Position numbers and translations under genes: made by a program
NCBI RefSeq assembly: GCF_026248685.1
Contig: NZ_CP111037.1
Coordinates: 124,001 to 188,000 of the forward strand
Direction of reading: 5' to 3'
Length of the DNA stretch: 64,000 nt
Origin: Haladaptatus caseinilyticus
GTDB taxonomy: Archaea > Halobacteriota > Halobacteria > Halobacteriales > Haladaptataceae
Shown here: piece after piece, positions 26,017 through 35,166 of the stretch
Layout: every line of letters begins with the position of its first letter
Numbering within the stretch: the stretch's first letter is position 1
The notes under the pieces: generated by a model
What the model was told of the DNA's origin: nothing
Database searches by the model: none
The model's input: the letters and a program-made list of their open reading frames with translations, nothing else

Positions 26017-27546
26017 TCAGGCCGTTTCGTTACTGCTGTAATATATCGTCGTTTGCTCCGCATTGTATACCTTATGCACGTGGACGTTGCTCCGAATCCG
26101 TGCTCTCGACTGGTCCCACGATTCGAGGTTGACCCAATTTTTGAGCGCTAACCATTTCCATTCGTAGTTGATCGCGTAGTATCCTGACGTCGGTTTCGAC
26201 CCGTTTCGAAGTTGTCCGACGTTTTCTATCGATATCTTCTGTATCGCCGCTCCGTCGGACGCTGGTTCTGGCGTGTTCGTCTCCATGAACAGTTGGAGGA
26301 GGTACTTCGTGAGGACGCTCGATTTTATCTCGGAGACGTTCGTGTACTGCATTGCCCATTGAGACGTGGCGTCGAAGTCCTGATACCCATCGGTACGGTT
26401 TATCGTCCGGTTCTGCTCGTTGACGACGAAGAACGCCGGCTGTGCGATGAGCAACACCGCTATTGCGACTGCGCTCCATTGTCGCAGGTTGATTTTCGGC
26501 AGTGCGCGGTCACCGAGACGCCAGAAATACGCGATGCAGAGCACTGCCGGTGGATGGAGCCACGCGACGGCAGGATGGCCCATGACGAATCGAATGAATA
26601 TGAAGCCACCAATTCCGACGAGAAATGAGTGGATGAGGATGCTGTCTTCGCGTGGCCTGTCTCGGAGGACGTGGTAATAAAACATCGAGACGAAGAACAA
26701 CAGAGAAAGGGCGATGACGACGTATTTTGCGACCGCGATGTACGTCGATTCGACCGGCTGTGTAAAGTAAAGCGACTTCGCGAGCTGTGTCGAAGTTTCG
26801 TCGTTCGTGAACCACTCCATTAGCAACTTATCGAAGCTCGAAATCGACGGTCCCGCTCCTAGAAACACGGGAATGAATCGAAGGTAGATGAAATTGAGAA
26901 AGCCAAACTCGACGACCAGTAGTATCGGAACGATGTTCTCGACCTGCCGGTTCGTCGCTACTTGTTTGATCGGATCGTATATCAATCGACGAGTCAGCAT
27001 GAGTGTGACGAGTGTGAGTAGGACGATGGCCGTGCGGTCGTACGAAACGAAAACCAGCGTGGTCCCCGCCAGCAGACCGATCGGGTAGAACCGTTTCGTC
27101 GGTTTGTCCACCTCAATAAATAGTAATAGTACGATCGTGAACTGAAGCAGGGCACCAATTCCGTGTGGCCAATAAAATGTCTTGCTCGTTCCGTTGAGTG
27201 AGGCGAGAAATTGTATCAGTACCAACAACCCCGCGATCAGATGACTGCCCGAAATCCGTTTGAGAAGTGCATAATACAGGGCGATGTAGGGGAAGATAGT
27301 TACTGGAGCAAACAGAAGCGGTGTGCTCGTCGTCCCCCACATGAGCGCCAGTATCGACCCGAGTGAGTAGAATCCGGAGAGATAGATGTACGGCTCGGAG
27401 ATGTGGCCCGTCTCCAGAACCTGCTGAACGCGCGCAACGTGCTGCGGTGCGAACGAGTCGATGGAGATGATATGTGCGAAGAGAGGAAATGAAATGGCGA
27501 GGGAGACACAGATAATAGCGACCTTCAACCGCCGACTGTCTTCCAT
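26017..27546 (-). CDS. Polytopic membrane protein, GT-C-like, of the glycan island
   Basis: A 509-residue membrane protein with about eleven to twelve helices and an exported C-terminal domain of roughly 120 residues. The first external loop contains SIDSFAPQHVARVQQVLETGHISEPYIYLSGF in part, an arrangement similar to GT-C or oligosaccharyltransferase-like enzymes, but no diagnostic motif was identified. The ATG at 27546 is preferred: the 121 codons upstream would overlap the divergent promoter region and lack hydrophobic or domain character. It is convergent with the flippase and divergent from a GT4 gene. A glycosyltransferase or polymerase role is possible. Confidence 0.65.
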   Translation of the reverse strand: MEDSRRLKVAIICVSLAISFPLFAHIISIDSFAPQHVARVQQVLETGHISEPYIYLSGFYSLGSILALMWGTTSTPLLFAPVTIFPYIALYYALLKRISGSHLIAGLLVLIQFLASLNGTSKTFYWPHGIGALLQFTIVLLLFIEVDKPTKRFYPIGLLAGTTLVFVSYDRTAIVLLTLVTLMLTRRLIYDPIKQVATNRQVENIVPILLVVEFGFLNFIYLRFIPVFLGAGPSISSFDKLLMEWFTNDETSTQLAKSLYFTQPVESTYIAVAKYVVIALSLLFFVSMFYYHVLRDRPREDSILIHSFLVGIGGFIFIRFVMGHPAVAWLHPPAVLCIAYFWRLGDRALPKINLRQWSAVAIAVLLIAQPAFFVVNEQNRTINRTDGYQDFDATSQWAMQYTNVSEIKSSVLTKYLLQLFMETNTPEPASDGAAIQKISIENVGQLRNGSKPTSGYYAINYEWKWLALKNWVNLESWDQSRARIRSNVHVHKVYNAEQTTIYYSSNETA

Positions 27547-27775
27547 ACCGACCGTACTTTGGACACCCCGATAAAACTCTGTCTCGTTTACACAAACCCG
27601 GGAGAAAATCCAGCGACGGAACGGTTGTGATGTATCTTCACGAAGGATATTCTCGTCGGCTGGGTGGTTATCGAACAGGGACGCCGTTATTCTAGCGCGG
27701 ACGGTGGAACCATCGTCTACGTAGAAACGGTCGGCCGAAAGGATATTTACTATTTCAGTCGTTCGAACGATACTG

Positions 27776-28981
27776 ATGAACGTCCTCCAGGTAGGACCGG
27801 TGCCGAAACGCGTCGGGGGGAAAAACACGGGCGGGGTGGCAAACCATCTCTGGGATCTTTCGACGAACCTCGTCGCCAACGGGTACGAAGTGAACGTATT
27901 AGCACACAACTTGTACGATTCGACTTGTAACCCGACGACGAAGGACGGTGTACGGATCTACGGCGTGGATTGGAAGCGAACCGTTACGAACACCGACACG
28001 TATCGTTCCGCCGGAGATCTGCTTTCGGTTAATCGCGAATACTTCGGACAGTTTCCGCCCGTCGACCGGATTAAATATCTCGTCTATCACCTCCATTGCC
28101 GAAGCGTCTTCGAACGTATCGATCCCGACCTGATACACAACCACCATCTCGGATTCAAGTGCCCTATCGTTCATCACGAGCGGAACGTAACGCTCGACGG
28201 GGAAGTACCGATACTCACCTCCGTCCACGGGTTCCACGGAATGATGTTCGGCGACGAAAAGTCGAAAGCCGATCACGAAACGTTGATACGGGACAGCTAT
28301 GCGCTGTCGGACAATCTGCTTCTCAACAGCAGCCAAGTACTAGACGAAGCGAACCATCTCTTCTCCGATCTGGATAAGAAGGAGTACTACGTGGGAATCA
28401 ATGGGGTCGACGGGGAAAAGTATCATCCGACCGGCAAACCCTTGGACACGACCGACCAAACGACGCTTCTCTATGTCAGCCGATTGGAGGAGCGAAAAGG
28501 GATATTCACCCTGTTGGATGCACTTTCGGACGGGTTTTCGCCGGAAAACGTTCGGTGCATCGTGGTCGGTGACGGTGAGGAGAAGCCCGAAGTGGAGCGG
28601 CGGATCGAGACGAACAGAATCGAGGACGTGGTGGAACTGAAGGGCTTCGTGCCGAAACTGGTCGATTACTACAACGAGGCTGACGTACTCGTCGTCCCCA
28701 GCTATCACGAGGATTTCGGACTGATATACGCCGAAGCACTTTCCTGTGGTACCCCGGTGATCGCGACGACGAACGTCCCCGAAAGCCTGATCCCGAACGA
28801 GGAGATCGGACTGCGTATTCCACCAAACGATTCGGACCGGCTGGTTGACGCTATCGAAACGGCATCGCACAAGGAGTGGAATACCGCGAAGATACTCGAC
28901 CACGCACGAACTTATCACTGGAGGAATAAGATCGCTGATTACAACGAAATCTACACCGATCTCGTCGCCGTCGATGGATGA
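27776..28981 (+). CDS. Glycosyltransferase family 4
   Basis: A 401-residue GT-B enzyme. The N-terminus has the Gly-rich loop (VGGKNTGGVANHLWDLSTNL) that contacts the donor phosphate; the C-terminal nucleotide-sugar domain has LLYVSRLEERKGI, GDGEEKPEVERR, LKGFV and the E-x7-E motif within EDFGLIYAEALSCGTPVIATTNV. It retains configuration by family rule and probably adds a sugar to a lipid-linked glycan in the cytoplasm. The donor is unknown. An ATTTACTA box about 30 bases before the ATG suggests a leaderless mRNA. Confidence 0.92.
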   Translation: MNVLQVGPVPKRVGGKNTGGVANHLWDLSTNLVANGYEVNVLAHNLYDSTCNPTTKDGVRIYGVDWKRTVTNTDTYRSAGDLLSVNREYFGQFPPVDRIKYLVYHLHCRSVFERIDPDLIHNHHLGFKCPIVHHERNVTLDGEVPILTSVHGFHGMMFGDEKSKADHETLIRDSYALSDNLLLNSSQVLDEANHLFSDLDKKEYYVGINGVDGEKYHPTGKPLDTTDQTTLLYVSRLEERKGIFTLLDALSDGFSPENVRCIVVGDGEEKPEVERRIETNRIEDVVELKGFVPKLVDYYNEADVLVVPSYHEDFGLIYAEALSCGTPVIATTNVPESLIPNEEIGLRIPPNDSDRLVDAIETASHKEWNTAKILDHARTYHWRNKIADYNEIYTDLVAVDG

Positions 28982-29104
28982 ATCCGGGGCTCCTGTTCTC
29001 CCCGTTCGAAGAAATCCGCTTTTCACCTACGGTTCCGTGAGCGACGAGACGTTTCAATCGAGGGGGAAATTCCTCCAACGGACGTAGTGCAAACGACCGA
29101 CAGA

Positions 29105-29122
29105 TCCGTATCCCGATACGGA
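29105..29122. repeat. 18-bp near-perfect palindrome between convergent genes
   Basis: TCCGTATC and GATACGGA arms (8 bp) flank a two-base centre. It lies between the 3' ends of two convergent GT4 genes, 11 bases from the second. A bidirectional termination or protein-binding site is possible. Confidence 0.5.
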
Positions 29123-29132
29123 GACGGAGCAT

Positions 29133-30242
29133 TCAGTCCGCCGTTCGCTCTATCTTCAGATAGATGCCGTCCAAACGCTCGGCCAGAATTTTTGTCGTGT
29201 ATCTCCGTTTCACAAGCCTGTGGTTTTCTTCGCCCATCTCTTCGACCCACGTCCCCTCTATCATCGCCGCCATGGCATCGGCGAGCGATTGCGAATCCTT
29301 AGGGGGTATGAGGATACCATTGTTCTCGTCTAGCAATTCGGGAATACCCGAAACGGTCGTGGTAATGATCGCATTTGCACCCGCCATCCCCTCCACGATC
29401 GCGATCGGAACGCCCGCCTCAGAACGTGTTGGGAGGACAAAAACGTCCTTTTCGTTTATCAGCGATCGCTTTTCGTCTTCGGTTACGAACCCGCGATACT
29501 CGACGGCGTCGTATGACTCCGAAAGCGTGTGGACGACATCGGATAAGGGACCCTTCCCGGCGATCGTAAGTGTCGCCCGACCCGATTCGAAGTAGTCCGA
29601 CAACGTCTCGACAGCAGCGGCTAGCTCTGCGACACCTTTCCGCTTTATTAGATTCGACAAGAACAAAAATCTGACTTCCCCGTTGCGTTCGGCTACTGGT
29701 TCGTAATCGTCTATCTCCACGCAGTGGCGTAGGACGACGACGTTTTGGTCGGGAAACGATTCGCTGATGGCGTCAGCGGTGTCCTCCGAAACGGCGATCG
29801 TGTACGCGACAGTGTCGAAGACTTCGTCCTGCAGGCGCTTCATCATTCCATCCGAACGTTCGACGAAACGAGCGAACTGCGACCCGTGCGCGTGAAGAAC
29901 GACCGGGACGTCCCAATAGCGTGAGAAGCCCAGAACGTAAGCCGCCGATAGCAGAAACCCCCGCGACTGTGACGTATGGACGTGAAGGATATCAGGCTCG
30001 CTCTTCGCAAGACAGCTCACGTATTGATACGGGATGGAAAGGATGGCAACGAGGTAGTCAGTGAAATCGTTCCGCTTCGGAATCCCTTTCCCGTGTATGT
30101 GGTGTCTCGTCCGATCCGTGGGAAGTCTCGACAGCTGTCCCAGATATCGCGAGACGCCTCCGGTCGGATGCCCGGACGGACCGATGTGTAAGACGGTTCG
30201 AGGTGTAGCAGCAGCCTTCTGTTGCGGATCAGTGTCTGTCAC
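29133..30242 (-). CDS. Glycosyltransferase family 4
   Basis: A 369-residue GT-B enzyme. The N-terminal loop GPSGHPTGGVSRYLGQL, the HVHTSQSRG and LHAHGSQFARF segments, and the C-terminal FLSNLIKRKGVAEL, AGKGPL, YRGFV and SEAGVPIAIVEGMAGANAIITT (E-x7-E region) are standard. It starts with GTG at 30242 in this reading. It acts in the cytoplasm in glycan assembly; donor and acceptor cannot be inferred. The 253-base upstream gap contains only a short GTTG...CAAC repeat and no recognisable gene. Confidence 0.92.
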   Translation of the reverse strand: MTDTDPQQKAAATPRTVLHIGPSGHPTGGVSRYLGQLSRLPTDRTRHHIHGKGIPKRNDFTDYLVAILSIPYQYVSCLAKSEPDILHVHTSQSRGFLLSAAYVLGFSRYWDVPVVLHAHGSQFARFVERSDGMMKRLQDEVFDTVAYTIAVSEDTADAISESFPDQNVVVLRHCVEIDDYEPVAERNGEVRFLFLSNLIKRKGVAELAAAVETLSDYFESGRATLTIAGKGPLSDVVHTLSESYDAVEYRGFVTEDEKRSLINEKDVFVLPTRSEAGVPIAIVEGMAGANAIITTTVSGIPELLDENNGILIPPKDSQSLADAMAAMIEGTWVEEMGEENHRLVKRRYTTKILAERLDGIYLKIERTAD

Positions 30243-30495
30243 CGTTCGATCGTTCGCTCTCCCGGAGAAACGTCAATACACGTCCTCCGACCATTCGATT
30301 GCCGTCCCGCTACTGACTCCTCGACTGAACAGCCATAATGTTGCTCTAACAACAATTCTACAGGGATGTACTATAGCCACTGTTGAATCTCTTACGGGCA
30401 TCGAATCCGTCGGTCGGAAGGACTGTCATCTGGTGCCATTTGCCGATAACCCATTCGTCGTCGACCTGACCCAAGCGCCCAGCCACCAGTTTACA

Positions 30496-31749
30496 CTATT
30501 TGTATCCCAATGTCCGTAAGCGCTTTTCGACGGTAGAATCGTGGAGTTGAGTTCCGTCTTCCAGTATGTTTTCCCCGATCTCGTCTCTCGAGACAAATTC
30601 GTCCAGCTCTGCTTCTAATTGCCCGACCCACTCGGCACTCTCCGAGACGTCCGTCGTTTCGTCAGGATCGCCCGCCAAATCGTACGCTTCGGTTCGGAGA
30701 CGACGCTTCGTCTCCGCATCGAACGTCCTGATCAGTTTTCGTTCTTCAGTTCTGACGCCGGTGTACACCCGATTCAACATCGGCGAGTGATTCAACAGAA
30801 AACTCGGCCTCGCGTCGGGACCGTGTGGGGATCCCTCCCAGTTCGTCGGTATCTCGATGTCCAAATTCGACGCTATCGTCGCGGGTATATCGAGTTGCCT
30901 GACGTATTTCGACCCGGAAAACCAATCCGCGGCTCCGGGACTCACGAACAGGGGGACGCGAACACACTCGTCGTAAAGCCGTGCGTGGCCGTACTTTCCG
31001 TGTTCGAACTCCTCCCCGTGGTCACCGACTATCACCACGATATCGTCCGGTTCAATCAACTCGAAGATGTTTCCTATCTGCTCGTCTACGAACTCGACAC
31101 AATCCCAGTACAGTCGTTCCAGCGTTGCGACTGTCTCCGTATCGATGTCGCTGTGGTTCTTCGAATATTTATAATGTGAATACAACGTTTTTACGAGCCC
31201 ATTCTCGAACGACCGTCTGAACCCGGGGAGAAACGGAACGTGAACGTCCATCAGATGAAGCCAGAGAAACTTCCGTCCTGCCGTTTCGGAGTACCACTCG
31301 CTCGCCCGCTTTGACATTTCCTTCGTCGTTACTCGCCCGCGAAACCGTAAATAGTCGGTCACGTTGTCGATGGTATCGTACACGTCGCTCAGTCTCGTCG
31401 TTTCGCGCGTGGATCCGGTACCGAGTCCGTCGTTCCAGAACGTATCGAAATACGGGCGCCATGCGCTCAAAAATGGGTTCGAAGCGACGAACCCGCCGGT
31501 AGCGTAGCCTTCGTCGGAGAGAAGTTCAACGAGCGGGGTCGTCCCATCCCGGATACTATCGAACCCGGAGTAGACGGTCGGATAGTACTGGCCGCTCAGG
31601 ATGGCTGGAAAGACGCCCCGCGTCGCGGGTGCCGGACAGATCGATTCCCTGTGGAGGTAGTTTTCGGTGAGTGACGCGAATTCGTCCATCTCACTGGGTG
31701 CATCGTGCCTCCAACAGTCGATAGTTATCAGAACTATATCGCGGGACAT
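30496..31749 (-). CDS. Sulfatase-family enzyme, Thr-nucleophile type
   Basis: A 417-residue alkaline-phosphatase-superfamily protein with full sulfatase layout. The N-terminal metal motif is LITIDCWRHD (Asp11), the nucleophile region CPAPATRGVFPAILSG points to Thr43 rather than a formylglycine Cys, His170 (MDVHVPF) and VGDHGEEFEHGKYGH (Asp243, His244, His255) complete the site. Cys38 is six residues from Arg44, so it does not fit C-x-P-x-R. Hydrolysis or transfer of sulfate or phosphoryl groups on surface glycans fits the location. The predicted promoter is at 31792. Confidence 0.86.
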   Translation of the reverse strand: MSRDIVLITIDCWRHDAPSEMDEFASLTENYLHRESICPAPATRGVFPAILSGQYYPTVYSGFDSIRDGTTPLVELLSDEGYATGGFVASNPFLSAWRPYFDTFWNDGLGTGSTRETTRLSDVYDTIDNVTDYLRFRGRVTTKEMSKRASEWYSETAGRKFLWLHLMDVHVPFLPGFRRSFENGLVKTLYSHYKYSKNHSDIDTETVATLERLYWDCVEFVDEQIGNIFELIEPDDIVVIVGDHGEEFEHGKYGHARLYDECVRVPLFVSPGAADWFSGSKYVRQLDIPATIASNLDIEIPTNWEGSPHGPDARPSFLLNHSPMLNRVYTGVRTEERKLIRTFDAETKRRLRTEAYDLAGDPDETTDVSESAEWVGQLEAELDEFVSRDEIGENILEDGTQLHDSTVEKRLRTLGYK

Positions 31750-31791
31750 CTTCGCTAATGAACACCCCTAACGCTTTCAACTTGTTGGCTT

Positions 31792-31798
31792 CTTTTAA
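31792..31798 (-). promoter_or_regulatory. Putative TATA element of the sulfatase gene
   Basis: TTAAAAG on the minus strand lies about 45 bases before the ATG at 31749, giving a predicted leader of about 20 bases. The rest of this 77-base gap has no feature. Confidence 0.4.
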
Positions 31799-31826
31799 CG
31801 TCCCGGCTGACACTGCACACGGTCGA

Positions 31827-32852
31827 TTACCGATACCCTAGTTGTTCGAGGCGTTCCATCACTCGATCGTTCGATTCCGAGCGTCGTTCCGACGACGTTC
31901 CGGACGTGACGTCCCTGCGCTGTGAATAGTCCAATTCGAGCCACGGAACGGTGACGAGATCGGTCGCGTAGATTCCCTCGGGATGGCCGTAAACCGGAAC
32001 TCCTAACGGTCCGATCCGCTCGCCGAACAGATTACCGTGGTCGGACGTTACGACGGTTTTTCCGTTCAAACTGGACTGTAGCGTTTCGACGTGCGGAAGG
32101 GTGATCTCGAGGTTCTCCCGGTACGCCGTTCGAACGACGTCTTCCCGTAGGTATCCCTGTTTTAGCATGTCCCAAACGTTCCAGTGGTCGCTCTCGGCCA
32201 TTTCGCCGGTTGCCATTCGCCTCGACAGTTCGATTCCTGCTTGTTGTTCAATGGCTTCCTGTCCGAACTCCCCAATAAACGGGTAATGGGGTTGGATAAA
32301 ATGTGCGATGATCCGCTTGTTCGGATACGTTGCTCGTGTTTCGAGTGTTTTTCGAACCATCTCGCGCGGATGAACCGTGTTGTGACTCTCGTCCCAATCC
32401 GATTCCCAGACGTTGACAACGGCGTGGAACGTATCATCGGTGTGAACGTTGACTTGCGGATTCGCGGTTACGTAAACGGTATCCCGAAAGGTACGCCCGT
32501 CGAAGTTTCGCCGCAAGAATTCTGGCGTGTTCGACCCGAGCGACCGTTTTCGGGTCAACGTGCCGGACAGCGTGGATTCTGTGAGTGATTCATGGAACAC
32601 GTCGAATCGACAGGCGTCCAGGATGAGCAAGTTGTCCCAGTCTTCGAACATTACGCGCGATCCGGTGTGGCCGTGAACGTACCGATAGTACGGCTTCAAA
32701 ACCGCCTTTTCGTATAGAAACGGAAGCGCAATACGCCTCCACCACCGAGCGTCATCGCAATGGTCCACCGTCTGTCGAAGCTTTTCGATGACATCCATAC
32801 CTATTCTCGAGTCGGGAGCCAATTTCATATTTCTGACGTATGATTTGTGCAT
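31827..32852 (-). CDS. Alkaline-phosphatase-superfamily enzyme, sulfatase-like (paralogue)
   Basis: A 341-residue paralogue of the protein at 23605-24531. Shared landmarks: LLILDACRFD (Asp79, Asp84), nucleophile-region GSNTPEFLRRNFDG (Thr109), TVYVTANPQ, IQPHYPFIGEFG, and TSDHGNLFGER followed by YGHPEG. It has a longer N-terminal segment (about 25 residues). Alternative starts at 32828 or 32798 are possible. It begins nine bases after the stop of the alpha/alpha-toroid-like gene, so it belongs to the minus-strand glycan operon that starts at the GT2 gene. Confidence 0.82.
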   Translation of the reverse strand: MHKSYVRNMKLAPDSRIGMDVIEKLRQTVDHCDDARWWRRIALPFLYEKAVLKPYYRYVHGHTGSRVMFEDWDNLLILDACRFDVFHESLTESTLSGTLTRKRSLGSNTPEFLRRNFDGRTFRDTVYVTANPQVNVHTDDTFHAVVNVWESDWDESHNTVHPREMVRKTLETRATYPNKRIIAHFIQPHYPFIGEFGQEAIEQQAGIELSRRMATGEMAESDHWNVWDMLKQGYLREDVVRTAYRENLEITLPHVETLQSSLNGKTVVTSDHGNLFGERIGPLGVPVYGHPEGIYATDLVTVPWLELDYSQRRDVTSGTSSERRSESNDRVMERLEQLGYR

Positions 32853-32861
32853 CTCATTTCG

Positions 32862-34025
32862 TTATGCTAACCGTTCCGTTAGATACGTAGAAAGTGCGTA
32901 GGCCATCCACGCCTGACACCATCGCATCAGCGTAAACCGCTTCGTATAATGTTTTCTTTTTTGATAGTAGAACTGACCCGACCCCGCGTACAGGTTGTCG
33001 ACCACCCACTCGATAATCGAACGGGCGAACGCGAAGTCCCCGACCATACTGAAGACGATGATTCCCTGCGTCGCGGCGTGGATATCTTTCGGGTATGCCT
33101 CGTTCTCGTCCCAGTTCGGCGCGCCGTCCGCTTCAAACAGTTCGTTTCGGTAGAACTCCAACGCCGTCGATAGTTGCTCCGCGTACCTATCGGACTCCGT
33201 CACGTTTCGGTGTCGAAGGAACGATTCGATAATGAAACCGTTGTGATGGTTGTCCATCGACAGATGGGACGACGATGGTGGATCGCGGTAGTACCACCCA
33301 CCGAGGTCGGTCTGTCGTTCGGCCACGTAATCGAGGATCTTCGTCGAGCGTCTCCGCAACTCGTCCGTACCGAACTTCGAGTACAGGTCGATAAGTAGTC
33401 TTGCCCCCAGTGCACCACCGTTGAGGGTGTAGTACTGACCGTTCTCCAACGGTTGGTACTTTATTTTCGCGGCGTCCTCTATTTCCCTGTATTCTAACTC
33501 CTCGTACAGAAATTCGGTCGCCTCGGCCGCGGTATGCGCGAACGTCGGGTCGAACTCCGACACAGCGAGTAACGCCTTCGTCGCGTACGATGTCGGAACG
33601 ATGTTCGGGGTATTCGGGGGCCTTCGTTCCCGAAGCATCTGCATCGCGTGTCGATGTCCGCCGCAAAATCCGGCGTACCCGTCGCTGGTGTTGTTCGTCA
33701 ACCATCGTGCGAGTCTGACCGCGTCGTCCCTGTACGACTCGTCCGTCGAGAGATGGAACATTCGGCGGTTCGCCATGGCGAATAGGGCAGTTCCCTTGAA
33801 ATTTCGGCGTTTCTCCACCAACAGTAATGGACGGACGTTTATCGGCGCTCGCTTGATCCCTTCCTGTACGAGTATGTTGAGCCATTTGTTATCGACCGGA
33901 ATCGACGTGAGAACCCGACTACTCATACCGTCGAAGTAGTCGTATCCCACGTAGTCGTGCTCCCTCGAATAATGGAGCGTTCGTTTCAACAGTCCGTAGA
34001 TATCTTCGTACTGTAGTTCACTCAT
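32862..34025 (-). CDS. Alpha/alpha-toroid-like protein of the glycan operon
   Basis: A 387-residue, largely helical protein without a signal peptide. Repeated helix-pair segments with aromatic and Gly turns (TNNTSDGYAGFCGGHRHAM, YYTLNGGALGARLLIDLYSKFG, GGWYYRDPPSS, SMDNHHNGFIIESFLRH) resemble (alpha/alpha)6 barrels such as glycoside hydrolases, lyases or uronyl C5-epimerases. I cannot assign the reaction. The ATG at 34025 overlaps the upstream DUF354-like gene by eight bases; an earlier start would lie deep inside that gene. The context suggests a cytoplasmic enzyme that processes an uronic-acid or related sugar chain. Confidence 0.7.
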   Translation of the reverse strand: MSELQYEDIYGLLKRTLHYSREHDYVGYDYFDGMSSRVLTSIPVDNKWLNILVQEGIKRAPINVRPLLLVEKRRNFKGTALFAMANRRMFHLSTDESYRDDAVRLARWLTNNTSDGYAGFCGGHRHAMQMLRERRPPNTPNIVPTSYATKALLAVSEFDPTFAHTAAEATEFLYEELEYREIEDAAKIKYQPLENGQYYTLNGGALGARLLIDLYSKFGTDELRRRSTKILDYVAERQTDLGGWYYRDPPSSSHLSMDNHHNGFIIESFLRHRNVTESDRYAEQLSTALEFYRNELFEADGAPNWDENEAYPKDIHAATQGIIVFSMVGDFAFARSIIEWVVDNLYAGSGQFYYQKRKHYTKRFTLMRWCQAWMAYALSTYLTERLA

Positions 34026-35067
34026 GGATGGACTCACAAATTCGTGCGACGATGCTACTGACTTCGTCCCGAACCCGACGCGACTGGCCGAGATCCCCTG
34101 CTTTCCTCCACTCACCCGATAGGTAGTCGAAAATCTCGCCCGGATGACGTGATGTCAGCATCCTTCCCTTACGCTGTAACCGTTGATCAACGGACAGCGG
34201 CGTTTCAGGAAAGAACGACACTGCTGGCTTGTTCATACAGGCAGCTTCCCTCGCCATCGTCCCGGAACCGGTGAGAACACCATTGGAGTGCCACGCAAGC
34301 TGAAGGCCGTTCAGCGCCGTTCGGGGGACGTATACCTGCTCGCTGTTGTACGTTGCTGTGAAATGTTTGTCGCCTCGCCCCCGCGGCAAATACACGACGT
34401 TTATGTCTCGCTCCGCCGCTCCACGTAGCAGCTCCGGAACGAGTGACTGCGCTTTGCTCACATACGCCGCATCGAGAGCTTCAGGTCGGATGACGATGTA
34501 TTCGTCGAAGGGTAATCGTTTGGGAAACGAATCGTCGGGTTCGAAATCGGCGACGTAGATATCCTCTTTGTATCCATCGTAGGTGTGAACGCGTGACGAA
34601 TCGAAACGCCATTTCGTCAGTTCCTCGGTTTCGAACGCGGCAGGGACGATGTTGTGCGTCGCTTGTGCTTCAAGTCGGTTGTACAGTTCCTCGAACGGAA
34701 GTCCATCCACGTGAGCCGTGATATCGTTGTCAGTGAAATGGACCGAGGGAATATCTCGAACCTTGGATGCGAGCACGCACATCGCGTTTCTGGACGATAA
34801 CGATACGCTTGCGGACGGAGCACGCGCGGCTAGCTGCATCGTCCGTACCGGGATGCCGACTTTCCGGAGCAACGTGTTGTCGAAATCGCGTCCGAGGACC
34901 GTGTAGTCGAATCCGGTTTCCGCGGCCAAATCGACCGTTTCGGTCTTCTCTCGGACGGTGACTTCCGTTCGGATGCCGGGTAACGAGTCAGACAGTCCGC
35001 GGAAGAAAAACGGATGGGAGGGGCTTACTAAGTCGATCCACGCTGTTTGGGTGTATGTAACTGTCAT
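34018..35067 (-). CDS. DUF354-family GT-B-like protein
   Basis: A 349-residue protein with the fold of UDP-GlcNAc 2-epimerases and MurG-like GT-B enzymes. Visible landmarks include an N-terminal WIDLVSPSHPFFFRGL, a central DNDITAH, and a C-terminal GSGTMAREAACMNKPAVSFFP, which is the nucleotide-sugar-binding end of this family. It may be a transferase or epimerase in glycan assembly. The ATG overlaps the stop of a 33-residue ORF by four bases, and its own stop overlaps the following gene. Confidence 0.82.
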   Translation of the reverse strand: MTVTYTQTAWIDLVSPSHPFFFRGLSDSLPGIRTEVTVREKTETVDLAAETGFDYTVLGRDFDNTLLRKVGIPVRTMQLAARAPSASVSLSSRNAMCVLASKVRDIPSVHFTDNDITAHVDGLPFEELYNRLEAQATHNIVPAAFETEELTKWRFDSSRVHTYDGYKEDIYVADFEPDDSFPKRLPFDEYIVIRPEALDAAYVSKAQSLVPELLRGAAERDINVVYLPRGRGDKHFTATYNSEQVYVPRTALNGLQLAWHSNGVLTGSGTMAREAACMNKPAVSFFPETPLSVDQRLQRKGRMLTSRHPGEIFDYLSGEWRKAGDLGQSRRVRDEVSSIVARICESIHE

Positions 35068-35165
35068 CTGTATTCGTGATCGAAATCGATCGTGTTGCGT
35101 TCGGTCTCGTCTGCCATCGCTTTCCAGTGGGTCGGATTGAAGGGATGTTCGCCGTTAGCGGTCAT
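35064..35165 (-). CDS. 33-residue microprotein between the GT2 and DUF354 genes
   Basis: An ATG-initiated frame of 33 codons reads MTANGEHPFNPTHWKAMADE and continues to a C-terminal DFDHEYR. It starts one base after the stop of the GT2 gene and its TGA overlaps the DUF354 ATG (ATGA). The tight packing and sensible haloarchaeal composition argue for a real gene. It is His-rich and acidic with no membrane segment or Cys. Function unknown; it could be a small partner of a glycan enzyme or simply provide coupling. Confidence 0.62.
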   Translation of the reverse strand: MTANGEHPFNPTHWKAMADETERNTIDFDHEYR

Positions 35166-35166
35166 A

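Noticed and set aside
30496-31749. Classification of this sulfatase as formylglycine-dependent because of Cys38 near Arg44
   Set aside because: The spacing is C-x5-R, not C-x-P-x-R, and Thr43 aligns with the nucleophile position of Thr-type relatives.
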